64,000 nucleotides of DNA from an uncultured Anaeroplasmataceae bacterium (GCA_934229785.1 CAKQEA010000001.1:62001-126000); one strand, 5' to 3'. Numbered from the stretch's first letter, positions 27,737 through 38,302 are shown. Translations and numbers: made by a program. Notes: generated from the sequence alone by a model not told the origin.

Positions 27737-29456
27737 TAAGGATTTATTTAAGTTATTAGGTAAAAATAAAAAGTATATCTTTATTGTTGTTTTTTTAATG
27801 GTTTTAGGATTAGTCCTAAATTTAGGGATTACAGCGTTAATATGTGTGGCGATTGATTATTTAATAAAAGATTATGAACTATCTAAGTTTATTTGGATTT
27901 TTATTTTGTTAGCTTTTTGTATTGTACTTAGATTTATTTTTACTAAGATAAATTATGATGTGAGAGATTTGCTTGGTAGAAGGGTAAAGAAGGAATTAAG
28001 AGAAAAAATTTATGATAAGATTTTACTATTAGGTGCTAAGGAAATTGATGGTATTAACATGGCTGGTTTAACTCAAATTTCTATGGAGGGAATCGAACAG
28101 CTTGATATTTATTATTCAACCTATCTACCACAATTTTTCTATGCAATGCTGGCCCCATTTATTTTATTTGGAGTTACAGTTGGCTTTTATTGGCAGAGTG
28201 CTGTTGCGTTAATTTGTTGTGTTCCTTTAATTCCTGTTTCTATAATTGCTGTATCAAAATATGCTAAGAAGGTATTTGCTAAGTATTGGGGTAAATATAT
28301 TTCAATGGGTGATGCTTTCTTAGATGCTACAAGTGGATTGAAGGAGTTAAAAATTTTCCAAGCTGATCAAAATAGACATGTTAAAATGAATGAAAGTGCT
28401 GAGGAATTTAGAAAAATAACCATGAAGGTTTTGGTTATGCAGCTTGCTTCAACAACCATTATGGATTTAGTTGCATATGGTGGAGCTGGAGTTGGTATAG
28501 CCCTTGCAATTTTAGGCTTATATAAGGGCTGGTGCAGTAATGTAGCGATTATTATTTTTGTGATTTTAGTTGCTGTAGATTTCTTCTTGCCTATGAGAGC
28601 TTTTGGTAGTGCTTTTCATGTAGGAATGAATGGTGCTTCAGCTGGTAAAAAGATTTTGACCTTATTAAATGCAAGCGAACCAGAATTTAGTGATGGTGTA
28701 GTTAATGATACTTCAATTAAACTTGAGGGTATTACATTCTCATATGATGGTAAAAGAGATGTTTTAAAAAATGTTTCACTTTATTTTCCAAGTGTGGGCT
28801 TTTCGGCTATTGTTGGAGAATCTGGTAGTGGTAAATCAACAATTGTTAATTTACTAATGGGTGTAAATCATGCAAATATAGGTCAAATTTATGTTGGTGA
28901 TAAGAGATTAGAGGAATTATCTAGAGTATCTTATTATTCTCATTTAGCTGTTGTATCTTATAATACATATATTTTTAATGAGTCTATTAGAGATAATTTT
29001 AAGATGGCTAAGCTAGATGTTACTGATGATGAAATTTATGAGGCCTTAAAGCTTGTAAATCTTGATTCGTTTATTAAAAATAATGGTAATCTTGACAAGG
29101 TCATTTTAGAGGATGCAAATAATATTAGTGGAGGACAACGTCAAAGATTAGCTCTTGCAATAAATCTTGTTGCAGATAAGGATATATATGTTTTTGATGA
29201 GGCTACGAGTAATATAGATGTTGATTCAGAGGCTATTATTATGGCTAACATAAAAAAGTTATCAAAAGATAAGTCAGTTATTGTAATATCTCATAGATTA
29301 GAAAATGTAGTTAATGCAGACCAAATTTTCTATATTTCAAATGGCGAAATTTTAGAGCATGGTACCCATGATGAATTGCTTCATATGAATGGAGATTATT
29401 CAAAGCTATATAAGACTCAAAAGAGCTTAGAACAAGGCTACAAGGAGGTATTATAG
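27729..29456 (+). CDS. ABC transporter, fused permease-ATPase, subunit 1 of a heterodimer
   Basis: 575 residues: six membrane helices (1-300), then an ATPase with GESGSGKST (Walker A, near 362), ISGGQRQRL (signature) and YVFDEATSNID (Walker B), and the HRL switch. It resembles CydD and YbtP-type half transporters. YbtPQ-type pairs bring iron-siderophore complexes into the cytoplasm despite an exporter-like fold. The next half transporter follows 2 bases after the stop. Confidence 0.85.
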   Translation: MIDKDLFKLLGKNKKYIFIVVFLMVLGLVLNLGITALICVAIDYLIKDYELSKFIWIFILLAFCIVLRFIFTKINYDVRDLLGRRVKKELREKIYDKILLLGAKEIDGINMAGLTQISMEGIEQLDIYYSTYLPQFFYAMLAPFILFGVTVGFYWQSAVALICCVPLIPVSIIAVSKYAKKVFAKYWGKYISMGDAFLDATSGLKELKIFQADQNRHVKMNESAEEFRKITMKVLVMQLASTTIMDLVAYGGAGVGIALAILGLYKGWCSNVAIIIFVILVAVDFFLPMRAFGSAFHVGMNGASAGKKILTLLNASEPEFSDGVVNDTSIKLEGITFSYDGKRDVLKNVSLYFPSVGFSAIVGESGSGKSTIVNLLMGVNHANIGQIYVGDKRLEELSRVSYYSHLAVVSYNTYIFNESIRDNFKMAKLDVTDDEIYEALKLVNLDSFIKNNGNLDKVILEDANNISGGQRQRLALAINLVADKDIYVFDEATSNIDVDSEAIIMANIKKLSKDKSVIVISHRLENVVNADQIFYISNGEILEHGTHDELLHMNGDYSKLYKTQKSLEQGYKEVL

Positions 29457-29458
29457 AT

Positions 29459-31132
29459 ATGAAAAAAAGAAGAAGCGGTTTAAAAATTATGTCTAGTCTA
29501 ATAGTTATGCTAGGCAGTCTATCTTATATTATGCTTTTAGCAGTATTCAATGGTACATTAGGCTTTATATGTGCAATGGGTGTAACTGTATTTGCTTCAC
29601 TTGGTGTTAGTAAATTTTTAGGCGAGGCAATTAGCTTGTCATATTCTTGGATAATTGGTTTAACAATATTATCAGGCCTATTAAGAGGTGGGCTAAGATA
29701 TATTGAACAATATTCAAATCATTTTATTGCCTTTAAGCTTCTTGCTAAGCTTAGAGATAAAATATTTTCTGCTTTAAGAGTTCTTGCCCCAGCTAAGCTT
29801 GAAAGCAAGCAAAAGGGTAGTATTATTGCTATGATAACCTCAGATATTGAAACATTAGAGGTTTTCTATGCTCATACTATTTCTCCTATTTGCATTGCAA
29901 TAATGGTATCTTTGGTTGTTCTTATTTATGTTGGAGTATTATCAACACCATATTTTGCATTGATTGCTTTATTTTTCTATATTGTTATTGGAGTGATTAT
30001 CCCTTTGGTTTCTTCTAAATTGTTAAATAATTCAGGTGTAAGATATAGGGCTATTTTTGCCTCATTTAATGCTTATTTTCTTGATTCAATCAAGGGTGTC
30101 AAGAATATTGTTTTAAATAATGCATCAAAGACTAGAAGAGATGAAGTTAATAAAAAATCTGATGAGCTTTTAGTTGAAACTAAAAATATGAAGCATAAGG
30201 GTGGATTTATAGCTGCAATGACTGAAGCTTCTGTTTCAATTGCAATTGTTGTGACATTACTTTTAGGTATTATTATGGTTAAAAATGATGTTATTTCAAT
30301 TGGTAAAATGATTATTGGTGTTGTAGCAATATTCGGTTCCTTTGGTCCTGTAATTGCACTAGCCTCTTTACCACAAAATTTAACTCAAACATTTGCTTCT
30401 GGTGATCGAGTATTAGATCTTTTAAATGAAAAACCTGTTGTATCTGAAATTAAAGGTAAAAATGATTTTAATTATGAAGCTTTAAATGTTTCAAATTTGA
30501 ATTTTGGCTATGATGATAGCTTAGTTCTTAAAGATATTTCCTTAAATGCTAAAAAAGGCGAAATAATTGGTATTGTTGGTGAATCTGGTTGTGGTAAATC
30601 GACTTTAATGAAGCTTTTACTTAGATTTTGGAAAAAAAGTAGTGGTAATATTTTATATAATGATATTGACATAGAGGATATTAATACTGATAGCTTATTA
30701 AAAAATGTAACAATGGTTAGTCAAAGTACTTATTTATTTGATGATACAATCAAGGAAAATCTAAAAATTGCTAAAGCTGATGCTAAAGATGAGGAAATTA
30801 TTGAAGCATGTAAGATGGCATCTATTCATGATTTTATAAGTAAGCTACCTGATGGCTATGATACACCTGTAGGAGCACTCGGTGATAATTTATCAGCTGG
30901 TGAAAAACAAAGAATTGGACTTGCTAGAGCATTTTTAAGAAATGCTGAGCTTATTTTACTTGATGAGCCAACAAGTAATGTTGATAGTATTAACGAAGGT
31001 ATTATATTAAAATCATTAGCACTTCAAAAGAGAAAGAGAAGTATTATTTTAGTTTCACATAGAGAATCAACAATGGCTATTGCTGATCGTGTTTATAAAA
31101 TTGAAAATGGTCATATAAGTATAAAGGAGTAA
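29459..31132 (+). CDS. ABC transporter, fused permease-ATPase, subunit 2 of a heterodimer
   Basis: 557 residues: six membrane helices (about 10-290) and an ATPase domain with GESGCGKST, LSAGEKQRIGLARA and ILLDEPTSNVD, then SHRES. The signature has A in place of G (LSAGE), a common variation in heterodimeric pairs. Partner of the preceding gene. The ECF S-component starts 2 bases downstream, so all six genes form one operon. Confidence 0.85.
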   Translation: MKKRRSGLKIMSSLIVMLGSLSYIMLLAVFNGTLGFICAMGVTVFASLGVSKFLGEAISLSYSWIIGLTILSGLLRGGLRYIEQYSNHFIAFKLLAKLRDKIFSALRVLAPAKLESKQKGSIIAMITSDIETLEVFYAHTISPICIAIMVSLVVLIYVGVLSTPYFALIALFFYIVIGVIIPLVSSKLLNNSGVRYRAIFASFNAYFLDSIKGVKNIVLNNASKTRRDEVNKKSDELLVETKNMKHKGGFIAAMTEASVSIAIVVTLLLGIIMVKNDVISIGKMIIGVVAIFGSFGPVIALASLPQNLTQTFASGDRVLDLLNEKPVVSEIKGKNDFNYEALNVSNLNFGYDDSLVLKDISLNAKKGEIIGIVGESGCGKSTLMKLLLRFWKKSSGNILYNDIDIEDINTDSLLKNVTMVSQSTYLFDDTIKENLKIAKADAKDEEIIEACKMASIHDFISKLPDGYDTPVGALGDNLSAGEKQRIGLARAFLRNAELILLDEPTSNVDSINEGIILKSLALQKRKRSIILVSHRESTMAIADRVYKIENGHISIKE

Positions 31133-31134
31133 TT

Positions 31135-31728
31135 ATGGATATATTTGATGAAGAAGTAAAAAAAGAAGAGGAAAATAAAATATTTAAACCATTTACTGCA
31201 AAGGATATTGTTTTTTTAGCAATAATATCTGCCATTACACTTGTTACAAGTGCTGTTATGCCTTTAGTTGCTCATGTTCCTGTTTTTGGTATAATTCAGA
31301 TTGTTTTAGGATTACAATTTTCAATATTTCCAGCTATTGGGCTTATGAAGGTAAGAAAGGTTGGAACTATGCTCTTTATTTCTATTTTTTCTGGAATTGT
31401 TTTGGTTTTTATGAATCCAATAATGTTTTTATGTCTTGTTATTTGTGCCTTAATAAGTGAATGCCTATCTCTTATAATTTTTAAAGGCTATAAAAAGGAT
31501 AAAGCCTGCTTTTTAACTGCATGGCTATATTTGCCACTTTCATTACCATTTTTGTATTTATGGTATCAGCTAATTGGTGGTAATGATACAGTAGCAAGTT
31601 ATGCTAATTCTAATATTTGGCTTACCATTGTTATGAGCTTGTGTGTTGTTATTTTATGTGCAATTGGCTCACTAATTGGAGTTAAAATTGGTCGTGAGCT
31701 TCGTAAGTCTGGAGCATTAAAAAAATGA
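31135..31728 (+). CDS. ECF transporter S component, MptD/Trep_Strep type
   Basis: 197 residues with five or six hydrophobic helices and a soluble, charged N-terminus (to about residue 22). The FTAKDIVFLAIISAITLV start and the LGLQFSIFPAIGLMKVRKVGTM block fit the MptD/Trep_Strep family of substrate-binding membrane proteins that pair with EcfT and EcfA. Substrate unproven; the linked half transporters and promoter suggest a metal chelate. Its stop overlaps the start of the T component (ATGA). Confidence 0.75.
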   Translation: MDIFDEEVKKEEENKIFKPFTAKDIVFLAIISAITLVTSAVMPLVAHVPVFGIIQIVLGLQFSIFPAIGLMKVRKVGTMLFISIFSGIVLVFMNPIMFLCLVICALISECLSLIIFKGYKKDKACFLTAWLYLPLSLPFLYLWYQLIGGNDTVASYANSNIWLTIVMSLCVVILCAIGSLIGVKIGRELRKSGALKK

Positions 31729-32393
31729 TGGCTAGTAAAAGTAAAATTCATCCAATAATAGGAATAATACTTGCTGTTTATATAATGATATTTTCTCTTG
31801 TTCGTTCCTATGATTTCAATACTTTGTATTTTTTACTTCTAATATATGCTTTATTTATCATTTTTGGTATGTATAAACAAGCTTTAATGGTAATTTTCTT
31901 TTCAGCTATAACAATTTTAATTTTTGCAGGTTTAACCTATTTGATTAATAAAAATATTGAATCAACCTACGCTATGGCTAATAGACTTTTAGGCTTATCT
32001 ATTGCGATAATTCCCGGTATGAGTATTAGCAGTGCTGATTTAACAAGAAGCTTAAATCAGCTTAGAGCTCCTCGTTCAATAACCTTAGGTATGATGATTT
32101 GCCTATCTTTTATTCCTTTGCTTAATTTAGAGGTTAAGCATATAAAGGAGGCTATGAAAACAAGAGGTGTAACCTCTATTATCAATCCCTTTGTTTTTTA
32201 TAGAGCGTTTTTAATTCCTTTAACAATGAGGATAGTTAACATTTCAGATACTTTGGCATTAAGTGTTGAAGCTAGAGGGTTTGCGATGAAAAATAAAAAT
32301 TATACTGTTTATAAGCATGTTAAAATTATGCCAAGGGATGTAATTATTCCCATAGCTATTATTGCTTTATCAGTTGTTGTGGTGATTTTATGA
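31725..32393 (+). CDS. ECF transporter transmembrane component EcfT
   Basis: 222 residues, five or so membrane helices. The two EcfT coupling motifs with Ala-Arg-Gly type cores are seen: EAMKTRGV (near 142) and SVEARGFAM (near 183); these helices sit in the grooves of the ATPases. Overlaps both neighbours by ATGA junctions, typical of ECF operons. Confidence 0.85.
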   Translation: MMASKSKIHPIIGIILAVYIMIFSLVRSYDFNTLYFLLLIYALFIIFGMYKQALMVIFFSAITILIFAGLTYLINKNIESTYAMANRLLGLSIAIIPGMSISSADLTRSLNQLRAPRSITLGMMICLSFIPLLNLEVKHIKEAMKTRGVTSIINPFVFYRAFLIPLTMRIVNISDTLALSVEARGFAMKNKNYTVYKHVKIMPRDVIIPIAIIALSVVVVIL

Positions 32394-33805
32394 AGGCAAT
32401 AGAATTTAAGAATGTTTATTTTAAATATGATAGAGATTTACCCATTGTATTATATAATGTTAATTTTGAGGTTTTATATAGTAAAATAACCTTATTATCA
32501 GGTATGTCAGGTAGCGGAAAGTCAACTATTATTTCATTACTTTCAGGAATAATTCCTAATGTTGTTGATGGTCTTGTTAAGGGTGAAATATTAGTTAATG
32601 GTAATAGTATTAAAAACAGGAAGCTAAATGACATTACAAGAGAGGTTGGGCTTGTATTACAAAATGCAGATAGTCAGATTATTCAAAATATTGTATCAGA
32701 TGAAATTGCCTTTGGTTGTGAAAATATCGGTCTTAGTGAAGAGGAAATAACTCAAAAAATATTAGAAGTTACTAAAATTATGTCATTAGATCCAAATGGT
32801 AAAACAAGATATCTTTCAGGTGGAGGTAAGGAGCGTTTAATTGCCTCGGCTATTTTAGCGATGGGACAAAAGATTATTGTTCTTGATGAGCCACTTGCTA
32901 ATTTAGATAAAAAAGGTAGCATTATTCTTCTTGAAGCCTTAAAAAAACTAAGAGATGCTGGCTATGCAATATTAATTGTTGAGCATAGGCTAGATATGAT
33001 TTTATCTTATGTTGATGTAATATATCATATTGAAAATGGTGAGGTTAAAGAGGTTACTGATAAGGATTTATTTTTAAAATCTCAAATTATTAAAATTGAA
33101 AATGAATATCAAAGTGTAATCGGTGATAAATTAATTGAACTAGATAATATTTGTTATAAGGTTAAAAATAAGGATATTTTAAAAAATATCAGCTTTACAA
33201 TTAATAAGGGAGAAAAGGTTGTCCTACTTGGTGAAAATGGGTGTGGAAAAACGACGACCTCGAAGATAATTTCTAAAATAATAAAGCCATCTAGTGGTAT
33301 TTATAGTCAATATATTGATTCTAAACTAAAAAGAGCAAATAAAAAATGGTTTAAACATGTAGGAGTTATTTATCAAAATCCTAATTATCAGCTTTTCATG
33401 CCTACAGTATATAAGGAAATTGAATTTTCAGCTAAAAACAAAGAAGTTTTAGATGAGGTTATTAGTTTATTTAAATTAGAAAATATTCTATCAAGACACC
33501 CACAAAGCTTATCAGAGGGGCAAAAAAGAAAATTAACAGTTGCAACAATTTTAGCAACTCTACCAGATTTAATAATATTAGATGAACCAACTGTTGGTCA
33601 AGATTATGAATCATTAAAAAATATGGTTAATATTATCAATTATTGGCATCATAAGTATAACAATACAATTATTACAATTACACATGATATTAGATGTGTT
33701 GATGCTTTATGTGATAAGGCTATTTGGATTGATGATGGTTGTGTTAAAAAAATTGGTGGTGCAGAAGTTATTGATGATTATTTTAATAGTCAAAATATTA
33801 TTTAA
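32390..33805 (+). CDS. ECF transporter fused dual ATPase (EcfA1-EcfA2)
   Basis: 471 residues with two complete ABC ATPase domains: GMSGSGKST and GENGCGKTT as Walker A, VLDEPLANLD and ILDEPTVGQD as Walker B. The signatures are LSGGGKERL in the first domain (the usual Gln is Gly) and LSEGQKRKL in the second. Energises the S-T pair encoded upstream. Last gene of the operon. The fused form matches MptD-linked systems, in contrast to the separate EcfA1/A2 genes of the general ECF module. Confidence 0.88.
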   Translation: MKAIEFKNVYFKYDRDLPIVLYNVNFEVLYSKITLLSGMSGSGKSTIISLLSGIIPNVVDGLVKGEILVNGNSIKNRKLNDITREVGLVLQNADSQIIQNIVSDEIAFGCENIGLSEEEITQKILEVTKIMSLDPNGKTRYLSGGGKERLIASAILAMGQKIIVLDEPLANLDKKGSIILLEALKKLRDAGYAILIVEHRLDMILSYVDVIYHIENGEVKEVTDKDLFLKSQIIKIENEYQSVIGDKLIELDNICYKVKNKDILKNISFTINKGEKVVLLGENGCGKTTTSKIISKIIKPSSGIYSQYIDSKLKRANKKWFKHVGVIYQNPNYQLFMPTVYKEIEFSAKNKEVLDEVISLFKLENILSRHPQSLSEGQKRKLTVATILATLPDLIILDEPTVGQDYESLKNMVNIINYWHHKYNNTIITITHDIRCVDALCDKAIWIDDGCVKKIGGAEVIDDYFNSQNII

Positions 33806-34274
33806 GCTAAACTTAATTTTGTTATAAGCATATTGATAAAATATTTTTTAAAAAATGTCGTTATAATTTTTAATTTTTGTTTAAAAAATATATTTAAGAT
33901 TTTAATCAAATATAACTTTGCATTATTAAATGAAAAAGAGTTTATGAGTTTATCAATGTAGAACCTGAAAAGGTTCTTTTTTGCTTGTGTTTTAAAATAT
34001 ATTAAATTAAAAAAATGATAATGACTGTAGTTTAAACACATTAGATAAACTTTATAAAATTAACATTAATATTAAAATCTAATCGGGAAAAGTGTGAAAT
34101 TCCACAAAAAAAGGGAATAGAAAACAATAATAAGATATATGATAAATGAAATATTATTAGACTATTAACATATTATATTTATCAAAAGTCTGAGAAGAAA
34201 ATTGATTTTATCCTTTTTTTCTTGATTTTGTTTTTAAAATAATTAAAATATTATAGAGAATGGAGTTGATTATT
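33806..34274. other. Intergenic region after the ECF operon
   Basis: About 470 AT-rich bases holding one terminator at 33960-33982 and no credible gene. A 79-codon minus-strand frame (33802-34041) lacks a ribosome-binding site and has low-complexity composition. Confidence 0.5.
33960..33982 (+). terminator. Rho-independent terminator
   Basis: AGAACC (33960-33965), loop TGAAAA, GGTTCT (33972-33977), then TTTTTG. It lies 155 bases after the ATPase stop, so it probably ends the ECF operon or a small transcript. Confidence 0.75.
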
Positions 34275-36245
34275 ATGAAAAAGGTTTTTGCTTTTTTGGT
34301 TATGCTTTTTTGTTTATTTACTTTTACCTCATGTAATAAAGCAGAGAATGTATCTGATTATGATGTGGTAAATAAGCAAATTGATAATACAAATGATTAT
34401 TTGATTAATAGAAGTTTAACATTTGATTTGTTTTCAAATGTGTTAGAAAGTAAACTTAATAATTCCTTAGTTTATAGTATTAATAAAGATGAGAATTTAA
34501 TTATATATAATGACAAGTATTATTCATATAAAAATAATTCTTTATTAGAGGATAGTAGTAACTATATTATTGCCGATAACATAAATGATGCCTTGGATTT
34601 AGATATAGATACATTTGTATTAACAAGGGGCTATTATAATCCGTATGATGGTGGTAATGGCTTTTTTAAGGTTACAGATTGTAATGAAAAAGCTTCTTAT
34701 CAAATTGAAAACGAGGATAAAACAAAGGCTTTAGAATATATTTGTTATAATAATACGATTAATGTTTTACAAATGGGATATAATGGTGAAAAATCTTTAG
34801 ATGGTTATGTCAATAAATTTACTAATGATATAGATATTCAAAATATTTATATTCCTAGAGGAAATTACATTGTATTAGATAATTTTGATTTAAATGTTTC
34901 TAATAAAGGATATTATTCTTATAATGCAACAATATATTCTGATGATTCCTATAAACCAACAGGCTATAATAATGGTTGCTTGTTTTATGTTTTTAATAAT
35001 GTTAGTAATATAATAATTAATGGCTTTAATGTTAATGTTGTTGTAAATAAAAAGCTTGATGATCCACTTTTAGGATTATTATCATTAAGAGATGCTTCAG
35101 ATGTTCTAATCCAATATTGTTTATTTAATTTACCAATTGAGGCATCAATTTACTCTTCATCTGGTATTATTGATTTATTTACTGGATGGAAGAATATTAT
35201 TGTTAAAAATTGTAGGCTAGAAAATCATTCATCGACTGTTGCAGGAGGAGGTATAGGCGTTAGAGACATTTATAAAAAAGGTTGTGAGAATGCCTTATTT
35301 GAAAATAATTATATATACTCTAATTGTAAAGATGAGGTAATTGCGATTTTTTCTGGAGCTGATACTAGTCTTTATCCTGATGATAATGGTGGTGGATTTA
35401 TAAAAAATGTTTGCTTTAGGAATAATACGATTATAGGTGATAAGCCTAATAGTGATATTGGACCTAGAGTTGTAGGCTTAACTGTTGGATATCAAATTTC
35501 TCCAGTTTATAATGTTTCCTATATTGATAATTATATTGAAATGTATTCGGCAAATTATTTATTTTTATATGGATATGCTGATAATGCTATTTTTAAAAAT
35601 AATAATGTAAAAATTGATTCAAGCTATAAAGAAGGACTTTATGTGATGTTTAGACATAATCCTAATGCTTTAGCTGCAAGTGATATTAGCTGTAATAATA
35701 ATAGCTTTGAATTTGTTGATGGTACAACTTTAAATACTATTAGTCAAACAGGTTTAGAGTTTAAATTTATTAATAATGAGCTTAATGTAAGTAAGATTTC
35801 TCGAGTTTTTGATAGTGTTAGTGATTATGAGGGGAATAAAATTAATGCCGATAGTATTAAATGTGTATATCATAATGTTAAAAACACCAAAAATAATACT
35901 ATTAATTGTAACTATTTAACTGTTGTATATGAATTTTATAATGTTGATGTTTTATATGACGTAGAGGTATCTGATACCATTTTTGCTAGAACAATAAGCT
36001 CTAATTTTATGATGTTTAATGGAGGTAATGTTAAATTTAATAATCATACTATTACATTTAATAATTTTGATTTAGAGGTTGATAAAATTGAAGGTAAATA
36101 TTATTATTTAGCGTATGATACATCATCAATTAAAGATAGTGTTGTTATTTATTTTAAAAATTCACATTTATCATATTATGAAGTTAATGGACATAATTTC
36201 ATTGCTAAAGATGATGAAAATAAGGTAGTAGTTAAATATGAGTAA
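34275..36245 (+). CDS. Lipoprotein with right-handed beta-helix (pectate-lyase-like) domain
   Basis: 656 residues from the ATG behind GGAG; an ATG 15 bases upstream overlaps that site. It has a signal peptide with lipobox FTFTSC, so the mature protein would be tethered outside the membrane by a lipid-modified Cys. From about residue 110 the TRGYYNPYDGGNGFF block, typical of pectate_lyase_3/tail-spike starts, leads into many short repeats rich in N, V and I (for example FENNYIY, FRNNTIIG, NVSYIDNYIEM, FKNNNVKI), the rungs of a parallel beta-helix. It may bind or cut a polysaccharide; I cannot assign catalytic residues. Monocistronic. Confidence 0.7.
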   Translation: MKKVFAFLVMLFCLFTFTSCNKAENVSDYDVVNKQIDNTNDYLINRSLTFDLFSNVLESKLNNSLVYSINKDENLIIYNDKYYSYKNNSLLEDSSNYIIADNINDALDLDIDTFVLTRGYYNPYDGGNGFFKVTDCNEKASYQIENEDKTKALEYICYNNTINVLQMGYNGEKSLDGYVNKFTNDIDIQNIYIPRGNYIVLDNFDLNVSNKGYYSYNATIYSDDSYKPTGYNNGCLFYVFNNVSNIIINGFNVNVVVNKKLDDPLLGLLSLRDASDVLIQYCLFNLPIEASIYSSSGIIDLFTGWKNIIVKNCRLENHSSTVAGGGIGVRDIYKKGCENALFENNYIYSNCKDEVIAIFSGADTSLYPDDNGGGFIKNVCFRNNTIIGDKPNSDIGPRVVGLTVGYQISPVYNVSYIDNYIEMYSANYLFLYGYADNAIFKNNNVKIDSSYKEGLYVMFRHNPNALAASDISCNNNSFEFVDGTTLNTISQTGLEFKFINNELNVSKISRVFDSVSDYEGNKINADSIKCVYHNVKNTKNNTINCNYLTVVYEFYNVDVLYDVEVSDTIFARTISSNFMMFNGGNVKFNNHTITFNNFDLEVDKIEGKYYYLAYDTSSIKDSVVIYFKNSHLSYYEVNGHNFIAKDDENKVVVKYE

Positions 36246-36249
36246 AATA

Positions 36250-36302
36250 AAAGAGGTTGTGAATTAGACTAAGCTTAAAGCTTAGATTCACAGCCTCTTT
36301 CT
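36250..36302. terminator. Bidirectional terminator between convergent genes
   Basis: AAGAGGTTGTGAAT (36251-36264) pairs with ATTCACAGCCTCTT (one G-U), with an inner CTAAGC/GCTTAG hairpin; T run on plus and A run on the far side. Confidence 0.8.
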
Positions 36303-36337
36303 TCAATTAATTGTACATCTAATGCATTATAATTTTT

Positions 36338-37363
36338 TTAAATATGATAAGATAATGGATAGCTTAAATAGGTAATTTCATCAAGCTGTTCGCTTGTAAC
36401 ATAACCACATTCAGCTCTTAATAATGATGGAATACGATTTACAATTGTTGCACAAGTATGTTCAACTGTTGCAGGCTTCTCAACTTTGAATTTTGTATTA
36501 GGCTCACCAGTAATTTCCCAGTCACACATATCACCTTCATCAGCTCTATAAACCTTACCAATTGTTTCCTCTTCGATGATTATTCCTTGATATGTTTCAA
36601 TTGTTACAACAGAAGACATTCCAATACATCTACCTGCTTTAATTGTTGCATTTAATGTTTTACTATATAAATCCTCATCAATAACATATGGAACATTTTT
36701 TTGATTAATTGATTTAATTGTAAGTCCAAGCTTTGATGCTAGTGCCTCACTTGCATTCCAAGCGTAGGAAGGAATTACCTCTGTTGGATGAGCTATTGTT
36801 TTTTCAAATTCCTCAACTGTTAGGTTGCATCCATGCGCTTCTGCAAGAGCAAGACCGTAATCTTCTACGTTGTAGCTATAAGCGCCTTTAATTTTTTGAA
36901 TATTATGAATTCCACCACAAACAAGTCCAACCATATTAATCCAGAAAATATCTTGCATACCTGATCCTGTAATTGTACAGCCATTTTCCTTAGCTAATAG
37001 ATCAAGCTTATTTGTCAAGCTGCTATTTGTTGTCCAAGGGTAAATTGCTTCCTCACAGGTAGTAATAACATTAATTCCACGCTTTAAGCATTTTTCAGCC
37101 ATTGGGTAGATATCATTTATGAAGCTAAATAATGTTATAATAGCAACATCAGCATCACAAGAATCTAAAACCTCATCTGCATCCTTTGAAATGCAAACTC
37201 CGGTTTTAACCCCAAGATTAGCATAATCTCCAATGTCCATTCCTAAAATATTAGGATTTAAATCGATAGCACCAACAATTTCAGCGCCATTTTCATGTAA
37301 ATAACGTAAAATGTATTTTGACATTTTACCACAGCCATATTGTACTACTTTGATTTTTCTCAT
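36338..37363 (-). CDS. DapB-like NAD(P)-dependent dehydrogenase, 2,4-diaminopentanoate dehydrogenase family
   Basis: 341 residues from the ATG behind AAAGGAAG (minus strand); the longer frame to 37414 lacks a site. Rossmann N-terminus [13 protein letters not shown] (5-17), then [11 protein letters not shown] and a central [10 protein letters not shown]. The overall pattern matches the dihydrodipicolinate-reductase-like family that includes 2,4-diaminopentanoate dehydrogenase (Ord) of ornithine fermentation. No other ornithine-degradation genes (orr, oraS/E) are next to it, so the substrate is uncertain. Monocistronic. Confidence 0.65.
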   Translation of the reverse strand: MRKIKVVQYGCGKMSKYILRYLHENGAEIVGAIDLNPNILGMDIGDYANLGVKTGVCISKDADEVLDSCDADVAIITLFSFINDIYPMAEKCLKRGINVITTCEEAIYPWTTNSSLTNKLDLLAKENGCTITGSGMQDIFWINMVGLVCGGIHNIQKIKGAYSYNVEDYGLALAEAHGCNLTVEEFEKTIAHPTEVIPSYAWNASEALASKLGLTIKSINQKNVPYVIDEDLYSKTLNATIKAGRCIGMSSVVTIETYQGIIIEEETIGKVYRADEGDMCDWEITGEPNTKFKVEKPATVEHTCATIVNRIPSLLRAECGYVTSEQLDEITYLSYPLSYHI

Positions 37364-37596
37364 TGTTTTCTTCCTTTCTATAAAATAATGCATTAAATGT
37401 ATCGAAACTTCCACTTACATTATAATATTATTATTTGAAAAAAGCGATAGAAAATATTCAATATAAATAAAATTTATAATATATGCATTATTTCATTGTT
37501 CTATTAATCAAATATATTATGTTTTTATAATTAATTTTTATCAAAAATATATTATAATAAATATATACTATTAAAATTTGTAAGAGGAGGTAAATT

Positions 37597-38298
37597 ATGA
37601 AGCTTGTTGAATTTGATAATGTATGTAAATATTATAAAATGGGTGACAATCTTATTAAAGCAAATGACAATATTTCATTTAGCATTAATGAGGGTGAGTT
37701 TTGTGTCATTGTAGGTCCCTCAGGTGCTGGAAAAACTACAGTTTTAAATCTACTTGGTGGTATGGAGGTTCTTGATAAGGGCGAAATAATTGTTGGAGAT
37801 AAGAAACTTTCCAAAATGAATGATAAGGAATTAACTTTATATCGTAGAAATGATGTTGGATTTGTATTCCAATTCTATAATTTAATGCCTTCGATCACAG
37901 CCTTAGAAAATATCGAGATAGCTTCTGAGATTTGTAAAAATCCTTTAGATTCATTAGAGGTTTTAAAATCAGTAGGTCTTTTAGATAGAAAAAATAATTT
38001 TCCTTCACAATTATCTGGTGGTGAGCAGCAGCGTGTTAGTATTGCTCGTGCTATTGCCAAAAATCCTAAAATTTTACTTTGTGATGAGCCGACAGGAGCC
38101 TTAGATTATAATACAGGTAAGCAAATATTAAGAGTGCTACATGATACATGTAAAAATAGTGGAAAAACTGTTATAGTTATTACTCACAATCAAGCAATAA
38201 CCTTGATGGCCGATCATGTTATTTCTATTAAAAATGGTACAGTATTAAAGGATGAATATAATTTAAATCCATTACCTATTGAAAAGATAGAGTGGTGA
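37597..38298 (+). CDS. MacB/LolD-type ABC transporter ATP-binding protein
   Basis: 233 residues: Walker [10 protein letters not shown]-loop [11 protein letters not shown], signature [14 protein letters not shown], Walker [12 protein letters not shown]. The EPTGALD ending and length are typical of type VII (MacB-like) ATPases, which drive mechanotransmission rather than direct transport through the membrane. The permease starts 4 bases after the stop. GAGGAGG precedes the ATG. Confidence 0.92.
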   Translation: MKLVEFDNVCKYYKMGDNLIKANDNISFSINEGEFCVIVGPSGAGKTTVLNLLGGMEVLDKGEIIVGDKKLSKMNDKELTLYRRNDVGFVFQFYNLMPSITALENIEIASEICKNPLDSLEVLKSVGLLDRKNNFPSQLSGGEQQRVSIARAIAKNPKILLCDEPTGALDYNTGKQILRVLHDTCKNSGKTVIVITHNQAITLMADHVISIKNGTVLKDEYNLNPLPIEKIEW

Positions 38299-38302
38299 TA
38301 TT

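Noticed and set aside
33802..34041. 79-codon minus-strand frame after the ECF operon
   Set aside because: Low-complexity AT-driven composition, no start signal, and the plus-strand terminator lies inside it.
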